From NCBI GenBank assembly GCA_017609525.1, contig JAFCDT010000017.1:1-33388 (forward strand): a stretch of DNA of 33,388 nucleotides. Direction: 5' to 3'. Made by a program: the position numbers and the translations under genes. Below, one piece after another: positions 8,881 to 17,854 of this stretch (within the stretch, counting starts at the first letter, position 1; every line of letters starts with the position of its first letter). The DNA is from Candidatus Woesearchaeota archaeon (lineage in GTDB: Archaea; Nanobdellota; Nanobdellia; SCGC-AAA011-G17; JACPNG01). The notes beneath the pieces are model-generated. The model was given only the letters and a program-made list of their open reading frames with translations, was not told the DNA's origin and made no database searches.

Positions 8881-9231
8881 GTGATTAAAATTAAACCTTT
8901 AAGTCCCAGTTTAAGGGAAAAAAAGCGCTATTTGGTATATGAAATAACATCAAAAGAAAAAATAACCAAAAATCAAGCAACCACAATACTAAAAAGCGCA
9001 ATTAAAAGGTATATAGGTGAATTGGGTCTTGCAAAAGCAGGAATAATTTACCTAGATTACAAAAATAATAAAGGGATATTAAGGATGAACAATAAAGAAG
9101 TTAATAATGTTAAAGCAGCCTTATCGCTTATTGATAACATGATATTCAAAACAATCTATACAACAGGCTTATTAAATAAAGCACGAAAAAAATTGGAGGT
9201 TGAAAAATGCAAGCAATGCAACATCAAATGA
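8881..9231 (+). CDS. rnp2: RNase P protein component 2 (Pop5 family), GTG start
   Basis: IKPLSPSLREKKRYLVYEI...AIKRYIGELGLAKAGIIYLDYKNNKGILRMNNKEVNNVKAALSLI; position between Rpp30 and PsmA as in many archaea. Confidence 0.78.
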   Translation: MIKIKPLSPSLREKKRYLVYEITSKEKITKNQATTILKSAIKRYIGELGLAKAGIIYLDYKNNKGILRMNNKEVNNVKAALSLIDNMIFKTIYTTGLLNKARKKLEVEKCKQCNIK

Positions 9232-9917
9232 TGGGTTATGATCGAACATCAACAATGTTCAGTCCAGATGGAAGATTATTACAAGTAGAATATGCTAAAA
9301 AAACAGTAAAACAAGGCTCTCCGGTTATTGGAATAATTTGCAGAGACGGAGTTTTATTAGTAGCAGATAAAAGAATCATGGAGAAATTAATAATTCCAAA
9401 ATCAGTAGAAAAGATATACCAAGTAGATGAGCATATTGGCGCAACAGCTACAGGTTTAGTTATGGATGGCCGAGTCCTTATTGAAAAAGCACAGTTAGTG
9501 GCACAACAACATAGGGTTACATTTGATGAACCAATAGACATACTAAGCCTAGTAAAAGAGATTTCAGACACAAAACAAGCTTATACACAGTATGGTGGGG
9601 CAAGACCATTCGGAGTTTCTATACTGTTTGCAGGCATTAACGATGAACCAAAATTGTTTGTAACAGACCCAACGGGAATATACTTTGAGTACAAAGCAAC
9701 AGCTGTTGGTGATGGAGAAACAGAAATAAAAGAAATTTTGGAAAAAAAATACAAAGAATCAATGTCTATAGAAGATGGATTAAAACTATCAGTTATGGCA
9801 TTAAAAAAAGTTCTTGGAAAAGAATTCCACATAGAAAGAATAGATGGAGCATATATCGCAACACAGGATAAAAAATTTAGAAGAATAGGCAGGGACCGAC
9901 TTTCAAAATTAGCATAA
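9207..9917 (+). CDS. psmA: Proteasome alpha subunit
   Basis: GYDRTSTMFSPDGRLLQVEYAKKTVKQGSPVIGI, DEHIGATATGLVMDGRVLIEKAQ; SD GGAGGT before ATG at 9207. Confidence 0.95.
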   Translation: MQAMQHQMMGYDRTSTMFSPDGRLLQVEYAKKTVKQGSPVIGIICRDGVLLVADKRIMEKLIIPKSVEKIYQVDEHIGATATGLVMDGRVLIEKAQLVAQQHRVTFDEPIDILSLVKEISDTKQAYTQYGGARPFGVSILFAGINDEPKLFVTDPTGIYFEYKATAVGDGETEIKEILEKKYKESMSIEDGLKLSVMALKKVLGKEFHIERIDGAYIATQDKKFRRIGRDRLSKLA

Positions 9918-9918
9918 G

Positions 9919-10617
9919 ATGGTAGATATAGACAAAGCAATTATAGCCAGAATAAAGAAGGAAGGAGAAACCTTCGAGGTATTAGTAGACTGTGATAAAG
10001 CAATTGAATTCAAACAAGGCAAGGCAACACTGGATGAAGCATTGGCTACAGAAGAAGTATTTAAAGATTCCAAAAAAGGACTTCATGCATCTGAACATGA
10101 AATGGAAAAGATTTTTGGAACACAAGACAACAAAAAAGTAGCCGAAATAATAATTAAAACAGGAGAAATACAACTGACAACAGAACGTAAAGCAAAACTA
10201 AGAGAACAAAAAAAGAGAAGAATAATTGATTTATTACACAAGAATGCAATAAACCCAAAAACTAATTTGCCGCATCCAATACAAAGAATTGAATTGGCTT
10301 TAAATGAAGCAAAAGTAAAAATAGATGAGTTTAAACCTGCTGAAGATCAATTACAGAATATAGCAAAATCATTAACTGCTATACTACCATTAAAATTCGA
10401 AATAAGACAACTGCAGGTTATTATTCCAGCACAATATGCTGCACAAGCATATGGTATATTTAAAAAAATAGGAAAACTTTTAGAAGACCAATGGCAAAAT
10501 GATGGTTCGTTGCTAGCTAAATTAGAAATACCAGCTGGTTTACAAGAAGATTTAGAATCAGAACTCAATCATTTAATCCATGGACAAGTAGAAATAAAGA
10601 TAATAGACAGGAGGTAA
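9919..10617 (+). CDS. Ribosome maturation protein SBDS/SDO1
   Basis: MVDIDKAIIARIKKEGETFEVLVDCDKAIEFKQGK...ALATEEVFKDSKKGLHASEHEMEKIFGTQD. Confidence 0.93.
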   Translation: MVDIDKAIIARIKKEGETFEVLVDCDKAIEFKQGKATLDEALATEEVFKDSKKGLHASEHEMEKIFGTQDNKKVAEIIIKTGEIQLTTERKAKLREQKKRRIIDLLHKNAINPKTNLPHPIQRIELALNEAKVKIDEFKPAEDQLQNIAKSLTAILPLKFEIRQLQVIIPAQYAAQAYGIFKKIGKLLEDQWQNDGSLLAKLEIPAGLQEDLESELNHLIHGQVEIKIIDRR

Positions 10618-10619
10618 AA

Positions 10620-11306
10620 ATGACATTAGTAGTAAAAGACAAGAGCATTGTTGTTCCTGGAGAAATACTGGCTCAAGGCATGGATCATGTGCCAGCGCAA
10701 GGAACATTCAGAGAAAATGAAAATATAATCGCTTCTCAAATTGGATTAGTCAATATCAATGGAAGACTAATAAAAGTTATTGCACTTTCAGGAAGATATA
10801 TTCCGAAAGTAGGAGACATGGTTATAGGAAGAATAACTCACATTTCATTTAGCAATTGGGCAGTAGATATTGGCTATGCTTATGAGGCTAACTTATCCCT
10901 TAAAGAAGCAACATCCGATTTTATTGCAAGGGGAGCAGATTTATCCCAATACTATGATTATGGTGATTTAGTAACCACAAAAGTTATTGGGGTTAATAAA
11001 CAAAAAGCAATCGATCTTACTATGAAAGGCCCAGGATTAAGAAAACTAAAAGGTGGAAGAATCATTCAAGTAACACCTTCAAAAGTACCAAGAATAATTG
11101 GTAAACAAGGGTCAATGATATCTATTGTAAAAGAAGCAACTAACTGTAAAATTACCGTAGGACAAAACGGGTTGGTTTGGATACAAGGAGAAGAACCAGA
11201 AAAAGTAAGATTGGCAGAGAAAGCAATACATAAAATAGATCAAGAAGCCCATAAAGAAGGGTTAACAGATGAGATTTCTAAATTCTTGAAGGAGAAGTTA
11301 AAATGA
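10620..11306 (+). CDS. rrp4: Exosome RNA-binding subunit Rrp4
   Basis: VVPGEILAQGMDHVPAQGTFRENENIIAS; S1 region and KH domain VPRIIGKQGSMISIVKEATNCKITVGQNGLVWI. Confidence 0.93.
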   Translation: MTLVVKDKSIVVPGEILAQGMDHVPAQGTFRENENIIASQIGLVNINGRLIKVIALSGRYIPKVGDMVIGRITHISFSNWAVDIGYAYEANLSLKEATSDFIARGADLSQYYDYGDLVTTKVIGVNKQKAIDLTMKGPGLRKLKGGRIIQVTPSKVPRIIGKQGSMISIVKEATNCKITVGQNGLVWIQGEEPEKVRLAEKAIHKIDQEAHKEGLTDEISKFLKEKLK

Positions 11307-11934
11307 AATACACTAAGAGATTTGACAAAAGAAAATTTGAGGAAATGAGGAAAATAGAAGCCAAAGTAGGAGTGGTTAAAAGGGCAAATGGCTCAGCAAT
11401 GTTTAGAACAGGAAACACAGTTGCAATTGCCGCAGTTTATGGTCCTCGTGAGCTTCATCCCTCTCACTTAAGAGATTCAGAAAAAGGAATCTTAAGATGA
11501 TAAATCTAGTTATGCAAAAAGCACTATTGCCTGTATTAGATCTTTCAGAATTTCCAAATACAGTAATAGACGTCTTTGTCGAATTAACTCAAACAGATGC
11601 AGGAACAAGATGTGCAGGAATAAATGCCGCAGCATTGGCTTTAGCTGATGCAGGGCTAGCAATGAAAGATCTTGTATCTTCAATTTCTGTAGGAAAGGTT
11701 GGAGATAAAGTTGTAGTTGACCTAAGCAAAGAAGAAGAAGACTTTGAAGGAGGTTCAACAGACATTCCAGTAGCTTTTATGCCTAGGACAAATAAATTAA
11801 CCTTATTACAATTAGATGGCAATGTTAAGAAAGATGAACTAAAACAAGCCTTAGAAATGGCAAAGAAAGCTTGTCAAACAATACAACAAATACAGGTTAA
11901 AGCATTAAAAGAAAAATATGGAGAATCAAAATGA
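11303..11934 (+). pseudogene. rrp41: Exosome subunit Rrp41, split into two ORFs (11303..11500 and 11497..11934) with an internal segment missing
   Basis: N-part KRFDKRKFEEMRKIEAKVGVVKRANGSAMFRTGNTVAIAAVYGPRELHPSHLRDSEKGILR*; C-part MINLVMQKALLPVLDLSEFPNTVIDVFVELTQTDAGTRCAGINAAALALADAGLAM. The usual segment after ...LR (RYxMxPFSxxERKxPxPSRREIEL) is absent; stop and restart overlap as ATGA. Confidence 0.8.
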
Positions 11935-12704
11935 ACATAAACAAAGAATATATAGAATCTTTATTAATAAAAAACACAAGACTAGACAATAGAAAATTCA
12001 AAGAATACAGGAAGATAACAATTGAAACAGATGTTTCTCCAAAATCTGCATTGGGTTCTGCAAGGGTTAAGATTGGCGATACAGAAGTTATTGCAGGAAT
12101 CAAAATGGATGTAGGAGAACCATATCCAGACACGCCAGATGAAGGGGCAATGATTGTTAATGCAGAGCTATTGCCTTTAGCATCCCCAAAATTTGAAGGC
12201 GGTCCTCCTGGAGTTAATGCTATAGAACTATCAAGAATAGTGGATCGAGCAATCAGAGAGTCAAAAGCAATAGATACAAAGAAACTTTGTATTAAGAAAG
12301 GAGAGAAAGTATGGATTGTTTTTATAGACATTTACCCAATTAATGACTCAGGGAATTTATTTGATGCAGCATATCTTGCTGCAATAGCAGCATTAAAAAA
12401 CACCAAGATGGTTAAATATGACGCAAAAACAGAAAAGATAGTATATGAAAAAACAAATAAATCACTTCCTTTGTTAAACCTACCCATTGAATGCACAATA
12501 GTAAAAATAAATGATGCATTTTTAGTTGATCCAAACTATGAAGAAGAAGAAGCAATGGATGCAAGATTAACAGTAGCAGTATTAGAAGATGACTCTATTT
12601 GTGCAATGCAAAAGGGAGGAGATCAACCACTTTCAATAGAGGAAGTTTTAAAAATGATAGATCTTGCTATAGAAAAAGCAAAGGACATAAGAAAGAAACT
12701 ATGA
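11931..12704 (+). CDS. rrp42: Exosome subunit Rrp42
   Basis: NTRLDNRKFKEYRKITIETDVSPKSALGSARVKIGDTEVIAGIKMDVGEPYPDTPDEGAMIVNAELLPLASPKFEGGPPG. Confidence 0.94.
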   Translation: MNINKEYIESLLIKNTRLDNRKFKEYRKITIETDVSPKSALGSARVKIGDTEVIAGIKMDVGEPYPDTPDEGAMIVNAELLPLASPKFEGGPPGVNAIELSRIVDRAIRESKAIDTKKLCIKKGEKVWIVFIDIYPINDSGNLFDAAYLAAIAALKNTKMVKYDAKTEKIVYEKTNKSLPLLNLPIECTIVKINDAFLVDPNYEEEEAMDARLTVAVLEDDSICAMQKGGDQPLSIEEVLKMIDLAIEKAKDIRKKL

Positions 12705-12907
12705 AAATAACAAAATATGAAAAAGCAAGGATTATTGGTGCAAGGTCTTTACAGATAGCAATGGGTGCACCCCTTTTATTAAAACTTAAAAAAGACCAGC
12801 TAGAGAAAATAAACTACAACCCAATAGAGCTTGCAAAAATAGAGTTTGAAAAGAAAATAATACCCATTACAATAAAAAGACCGCTGCCAATCAAACAAGA
12901 AGAATAA
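12701..12907 (+). CDS. rpoK: DNA-directed RNA polymerase subunit K
   Basis: In-frame ATG at 12701: MKITKYEKARIIGARSLQIAMGAPLLLKL...NPIELAKIEFEKKIIPITIKRPLP. Confidence 0.9.
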   Translation: MKITKYEKARIIGARSLQIAMGAPLLLKLKKDQLEKINYNPIELAKIEFEKKIIPITIKRPLPIKQEE

Positions 12908-12947
12908 AAGAAAATCTTTATATATCTCTTTTTTTCTTTTTATCTAT

Positions 12948-14072
12948 ATGAAAATAAAAAAGGTGACAGCAAGAGAAATATTTAATTCTAAGAATCAACC
13001 AACAATAGAGGTAACAATAAATAACAAATTTACTGCATCAGCCCCGGCAGGAACCTCAACTGGGAAACATGCAAAAAAACTTTACCCTGTTGGTGGAATA
13101 AAAGAAGCAATAAAAGAACTTAAAAGAATTAAAGGAATCATCATAAATGAATTTGAGGATTTAGAAGTTTTAGAGGAGATTACAAAAGATCTTGGAGCAA
13201 ATCCAACAATTGCATTGGAATTTGCAGCACTAAAAGCATTAAGCAAAAACAAAGTATGGCAATTCTTAAATCCATATGCAACTAAAATCCCCACCCCCCT
13301 AGGAAACGTTGTTGGGGGAGGAGCGCATTTTAAGGGCAAGGCATCAGACTTCCAGGAGTTCCTATTAATTCCAAGAACAAAGAAATTCTTTAATGCAGCT
13401 CTTGCAAATGAGTTGATTCATAACAGGATCAAAAGAAAATTTAATCCAACACAAAAAACATATGAAAATGCTTGGGTTCTTCCATTATCAACAAAGGAAA
13501 CACTAGAGTTTCTAACTGATTTTCTTTCTGACATGTCAAAAGAATTAGGATTTAAAATAGACCTTGGTCTTGATGTTGCTGCTTCTTCATTATGGAAAGG
13601 TCACAGTTATGTTTATGACAATTTTTCCAAAGAAGAACCAAAAAAACAACTTTCCCCAAGAGAACAAATTGAATTTATTAATCTCATCACAAGAAGATAC
13701 AATCTAGCCTACATAGAGGATCCCTTGCATGAAGATGATTTTGATGGTTTTGCCAAAATTAAAGGATTTGCTGTTGGCGATGATTTAATTACAACTGATA
13801 TTGAAAGATTAAAAAAAGCAGATATAAATGCAGTGATCATAAAACCAAACCAAATAGGTTCTTTAATTAAAACAAAAGAAGTAGTAGACTACGCAAAAAA
13901 CAACGACATCATCCCTGTCATCTCTCATAGGTCAGGAGAAACCATGGATAACACAATTTCTCATTTAGCTGTTGCTTGGAACATCCCCTATATTAAGTGT
14001 GGTATCGTAGGAAAAGAAAGGAAAGCCAAAATTAATGAATTAATAAGGATAGAAAGGGAAATAAAAGATTAG
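12948..14072 (+). CDS. eno: Enolase, short form
   Basis: AREIFNSKNQPTIEV, APAGTSTGKHAKKL, YIEDPLHEDDFDGF, AVGDDLITTDIERL, VIIKPNQIGSL, VISHRSGETMDNTISHLAVA; 374 aa. Confidence 0.92.
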   Translation: MKIKKVTAREIFNSKNQPTIEVTINNKFTASAPAGTSTGKHAKKLYPVGGIKEAIKELKRIKGIIINEFEDLEVLEEITKDLGANPTIALEFAALKALSKNKVWQFLNPYATKIPTPLGNVVGGGAHFKGKASDFQEFLLIPRTKKFFNAALANELIHNRIKRKFNPTQKTYENAWVLPLSTKETLEFLTDFLSDMSKELGFKIDLGLDVAASSLWKGHSYVYDNFSKEEPKKQLSPREQIEFINLITRRYNLAYIEDPLHEDDFDGFAKIKGFAVGDDLITTDIERLKKADINAVIIKPNQIGSLIKTKEVVDYAKNNDIIPVISHRSGETMDNTISHLAVAWNIPYIKCGIVGKERKAKINELIRIEREIKD

Positions 14073-14146
14073 ATAAATAATATAAAAATCTTACCACTAT
14101 AATAAAAATAATAAGTTTTATAAATCCTTCCTTTATAAAAAAAACA

Positions 14147-14746
14147 ATGGCAGAACAAAAATTATTGGTTCCCTTGGATCAGTATCTTAAGGTGGGAATC
14201 CACATAGGTACAAAGTATAAAACTAAGTATATGGAACCATTCATATACAAGATAAGATCAGATGGTTTAGCAGTATTAAATGTTCAAAAAATAAATGATC
14301 GAATAGCAATAGCAGCAAAATTCTTATCTCAATACGAACCAGAAGACATCTTGGTAGTATGTAGAAGGGAAAATGGACAAAGGGCCGCAAAGATGTTTGC
14401 AAAAGCTACTGGAATTAAAGCATTAGTAGGGAGATATCCGCCGGGAATCTTAACTAATCCCAATCTAGATACTTTCACAGAAAAGAAACTAATGCTGGCT
14501 GTTGACCCATGGCCAGACAAGAATGCAATGAAGGATGCCGCAAGAGTAGGTATTCCAGTTATAGCATTATGTGATACAAATAATGAAGCAAACGATATTG
14601 ATTTAGTTGTTCCTTGCAACAACAAAGGAAAAAAATCATTAGCTTTGTTTTTCTGGATAATGGCAAGAGAATACTTAAAATCCAGAGGGCTTATTAAAAA
14701 AGATTCTGATTTTAAATATAAAATTGAAGATTTTGCAGAAGACTAA
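14147..14746 (+). CDS. rps2: 30S ribosomal protein S2
   Basis: LVPLDQYLKVGIHIGTKYKTKYMEPFIYKIRSDGLAVLNVQKINDRI...VVCRRENGQRAAKMFAKATG...GRYPPGILTNP. Confidence 0.93.
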   Translation: MAEQKLLVPLDQYLKVGIHIGTKYKTKYMEPFIYKIRSDGLAVLNVQKINDRIAIAAKFLSQYEPEDILVVCRRENGQRAAKMFAKATGIKALVGRYPPGILTNPNLDTFTEKKLMLAVDPWPDKNAMKDAARVGIPVIALCDTNNEANDIDLVVPCNNKGKKSLALFFWIMAREYLKSRGLIKKDSDFKYKIEDFAED

Positions 14747-14760
14747 AAATCTTAGAAATT

Positions 14761-15435
14761 TTATTCTTTTTTCTCCTCTTCCTTAGGAGCTTCTTCTTTC
14801 TTCTCTTCTTTTCCTTCTTCGGCCTTTTCTTTAGCTTGTTCCTTCTTAGCCATCTTTGCTTTAATTTCTTCTCTTTCTTTCTCTAAAGATCTCTGTATTT
14901 TATCAAGCTGCTCTTCTAGTACTTTTTTCTTTTCTTCATCAAACTCTGTTTTTCCTTCATTAATCTCTTTATCATATCTCCCACTATTGATGTCTTTATT
15001 TATCTCTACTGCAGTCTTTCCTTCAATTAATAAACCCATAGAATTTGCTGCACCAACAACGGTTTTGACAGCAGCCTTTAAATCATTAACAAACATAGAA
15101 TCTTTCTTCATCTTAGCTACTTTAATTACTTGCTCAATAGCTAGATTACCAACCTTATCTTTGTTTGGAATTCCAGAACCTTTTTTTAACCCCAGTTCTT
15201 TTTTAATTAATTGAGATACAGGAGGAGTTCCTACCTCAATCTCAAACTCTTTTGTGTCAGTATCAATTATTACCTTAACAGGAACTTTCATTCCTTGAAA
15301 TTCTTTGGTTTTCTCATTAATGGCACTAACTACTTCAGAAATATTGACTCCCATAGGCCCAAGCGCGGGTCCAAGTGGTGGCGCAGCTGAAGCTTTCCCA
15401 CCCTCAATCAATGCGTCTATCTTTTCTTTTGCCAT
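14761..15435 (-). CDS. rpl11: 50S ribosomal protein L11 with long charged C-terminal tail
   Basis: IDALIEGGKASAAPPLGPALGPMGVNISEVVSAINEKT...GTPPVSQLIKKELGLKKGSG; C-terminal KE-rich extension EKAEEGKEEKKEEAPKEEEKKE. Confidence 0.93.
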   Translation of the reverse strand: MAKEKIDALIEGGKASAAPPLGPALGPMGVNISEVVSAINEKTKEFQGMKVPVKVIIDTDTKEFEIEVGTPPVSQLIKKELGLKKGSGIPNKDKVGNLAIEQVIKVAKMKKDSMFVNDLKAAVKTVVGAANSMGLLIEGKTAVEINKDINSGRYDKEINEGKTEFDEEKKKVLEEQLDKIQRSLEKEREEIKAKMAKKEQAKEKAEEGKEEKKEEAPKEEEKKE

Positions 15436-15491
15436 TTTGATTAAAAAAACCTTCTAATTAACAATTTATAAGCTTTTTGATAAAATTAAAA

Positions 15492-15965
15492 TTACTCCTT
15501 TTCTTCTTCCTCTTCATCAGTATCCCTTCTAATAACCTTAACAGAATCCAATTTTAGAGTCATTGGTATTGGGACTGCTGCTTCTAGCAATTCAACAACA
15601 ACTTCTTCCTTAACCTGGTCAATTCTTGTAATCTTGGCCTTTTCCCTCTTAAATGGTCCAGAAATAATCTCAACAATATCTCCTTTTTGAATATTAACTT
15701 CTTTCTTAACCTGCTCCAACATATGCTCAATCTCTTCATACTTAATGGGGTTAGGCAATAATCCTCGAGCATATGGGACACCTTTAAAGGATTCTTCAGC
15801 GCTTTGCTTGTCCTTAGCTTCTAAGAAAATATAACCTCTCAGACCATGGGGTTTTATTACTGAGTAAATATCTATCCCTTTTTTTCTAGCATTTTCACTA
15901 ACAAAATCAAATACTTGGTCCTCTCTATTTGCAGTAGTTCTTAAAGCAAAGATTTGACTTTCCAT
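15492..15965 (-). CDS. spt5: Transcription elongation factor Spt5 (NusG-like)
   Basis: IFALRTTANREDQVFDFVSENARKKGIDIYSVIKPHGLRGYIFLEA; KOW domain IQKGDIVEIISGPFKREKAKITRID. Confidence 0.92.
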   Translation of the reverse strand: MESQIFALRTTANREDQVFDFVSENARKKGIDIYSVIKPHGLRGYIFLEAKDKQSAEESFKGVPYARGLLPNPIKYEEIEHMLEQVKKEVNIQKGDIVEIISGPFKREKAKITRIDQVKEEVVVELLEAAVPIPMTLKLDSVKVIRRDTDEEEEEKE

Positions 15966-15966
15966 T

Positions 15967-16152
15967 TTAAAATATCCTTGGTATGATTTGAGCTATGATA
16001 TTAATTATAAAGCCTATAGTTCCAATTATTATGATCCCTAAGCCCGTAGCCTTAAAAATAGTCTTAAATTCAGACACTGTAGGCTTCCTAGTGATTTGAA
16101 AAACCCTTTTAGATTCTTTTAGAAAGGATTTAGTTCTAATCCACAATTTCAT
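15967..16152 (-). CDS. secE: Protein translocase SecE/Sec61-gamma subunit
   Basis: 61 aa, KSFLKESKRVFQITRKPTVSEFKTIFKATGLGIIIIGTIGFIINIIAQII; upstream of spt5. Confidence 0.87.
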   Translation of the reverse strand: MKLWIRTKSFLKESKRVFQITRKPTVSEFKTIFKATGLGIIIIGTIGFIINIIAQIIPRIF

Positions 16153-16197
16153 GGAATTTGTTTAAAAATAGCTATTTATAAAGTTTTTGGATTAAAG

Positions 16198-16647
16198 CTA
16201 CCACAACTCTTCAAAACCTCTTGCAGGGGGTGTCAAAGAATGATCAAAGCTTGGAAGCCAAACCTTCATAAAGTCCCCAACTTTCTTGCTTTGTAATTCA
16301 TAACTTCCCCTGATAGTTTGATCCCCACCTTCAAACAAAAGAGGTGGAAAACGAGATGTTTGTTCCAAGGAACGCCTTTCTCTAATAGAAGTAGCTAAAT
16401 CCATCCAGTTATAGATGTTATCCCCGCTAACAATTGCCTGAACAGGAATTATTGGCAATCCTTTTTGGTATCCAACGCAAATATAGCCCAAATTTGTAAG
16501 ATGCCCTTTACCCTTTAAATATGTCTCCAAAAAAACATTAAGCTCTTTTAGTCCTGGAAGAGAAGAGACACTACAATTATGAACATGTTTAACAGTTACA
16601 TCTAAATTATAGATTGGATCTCCTAAATTTAACATTCCTTTACCCAC
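16198..16647 (-). CDS. Hypothetical protein between ftsZ and secE
   Basis: 149-aa ORF MGKGMLNLGDPIYNLDVTVKHVHNCSVSSLPGLKELNVFLETYLKGKGHLTNLGYICVGYQKG...; 3 nt gap to ftsZ; no family recognised. Confidence 0.7.
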   Translation of the reverse strand: MGKGMLNLGDPIYNLDVTVKHVHNCSVSSLPGLKELNVFLETYLKGKGHLTNLGYICVGYQKGLPIIPVQAIVSGDNIYNWMDLATSIRERRSLEQTSRFPPLLFEGGDQTIRGSYELQSKKVGDFMKVWLPSFDHSLTPPARGFEELW

Positions 16648-16649
16648 CT

Positions 16650-17795
16650 TTAATCAACGAACTCAATGCCAAGCTCTTCTTCAATATCTTTCTTTAAGTT
16701 ATCACCTAGCTTTTTCTGAGGACCAAAAATCTGAGGGCTATAAACACCAGTAACAATTAACATTGTTCTAATAGTTTTTTCCAAATCCTCACTAATCTGT
16801 GCACCCCATATAACCCTGGCATCCTCATCCAATTTCTGAGAAATAGTCTCAACAACTAATTTTGCTTCATCTAAAGTTAAATCCTTTCCACCAGTGATAT
16901 TAATTAAAGCACCAGTAGCGCCCGAAACATCAACATCCAATAAAGGATTGTTAATTGCCTTTTCAACAGCTTCTACAGCCCTATTTTCTGTGTCAGATTC
17001 ACCAACACCGATCATGGCAACTCCTCCCTTGCCCATGACAGCTTTAATATCAGCAAAGTCTAAATTAACTAATCCCACCTTGGTTACTAATTCAGCAATT
17101 CCCTTAACAGCATTTGTTAAAATTTCATCAGCAACCTTAAAAGCAGTATGTAATGGCAAATCCGGTGCCAACTCTAACAACTTATCATTAGGTATTACAA
17201 TTAAAGTATCAACAATCGCCTCTAGCTTTTCTAAACCAACCATAGCATTATCCAGCCTTCTTCTTCCTTCCATCTCAAAAGGAATTGTAACAATGGCAAC
17301 AGTTAATGCTCCCAATTTTTTAGCTACCTCAGCAACAACAGGAGCAGACCCTGTTCCAGTACCACCACCCAGGCCACAAGTAATAAATACCATATCAGCA
17401 CCCATCAGCTTTTCTTTAATTTCCTGTTCACTCTCCTTGGCAGCCTGTTCCCCTACCTGGGGAATTGAACCAGCACCAAGTCCATGGGTAATTTCCCTTC
17501 CAATTAGGATTTTGGCAACTGCATTGGTGTACAACAAATCTTGAGCATCAGCATTAAGGGCAATAGTTTCTGCGCCAGTTATACCAACTTCAGACATCCG
17601 GTTTATAGTATTATTTCCAGCCCCACCGCAGCCAACAACCTTGATTTTTGCCCTTTGTTTAGAAAGAATTTCCTCTAATTCTTCATCTATGTTCTTGCTA
17701 GACTCAGTTCTTGTGTGTTCTTTTATAGGCTCTTCTTGATGCCCATTTTGGAAATCAATTGTTTCTTCTTCCCTATGATCTGTATATTCTTCCAT
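16650..17795 (-). CDS. ftsZ: Cell division protein FtsZ
   Basis: [76 protein letters not shown]; start taken at [10 protein letters not shown] within ORF 16650..17822. Confidence 0.95.
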   Translation of the reverse strand: MEEYTDHREEETIDFQNGHQEEPIKEHTRTESSKNIDEELEEILSKQRAKIKVVGCGGAGNNTINRMSEVGITGAETIALNADAQDLLYTNAVAKILIGREITHGLGAGSIPQVGEQAAKESEQEIKEKLMGADMVFITCGLGGGTGTGSAPVVAEVAKKLGALTVAIVTIPFEMEGRRRLDNAMVGLEKLEAIVDTLIVIPNDKLLELAPDLPLHTAFKVADEILTNAVKGIAELVTKVGLVNLDFADIKAVMGKGGVAMIGVGESDTENRAVEAVEKAINNPLLDVDVSGATGALINITGGKDLTLDEAKLVVETISQKLDEDARVIWGAQISEDLEKTIRTMLIVTGVYSPQIFGPQKKLGDNLKKDIEEELGIEFVD

Positions 17796-17854
17796 TTTTT
17801 TTCCATATAAGAACAATTTCAATAGAAATAAAATAATCTCATATTTAAACTTAT

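Noticed and set aside
11510-11822. Two minus-strand ORFs opposite rrp41 (82 and 77 aa)
   Set aside because: Mirror ORFs of the conserved Rrp41 C-part; Leu-rich or Ser-rich with no family resemblance.
16894-17544. 216-aa plus-strand ORF opposite ftsZ
   Set aside because: Antisense to a strongly conserved FtsZ frame; low-complexity Ser/Pro/Thr translation typical of mirror ORFs.
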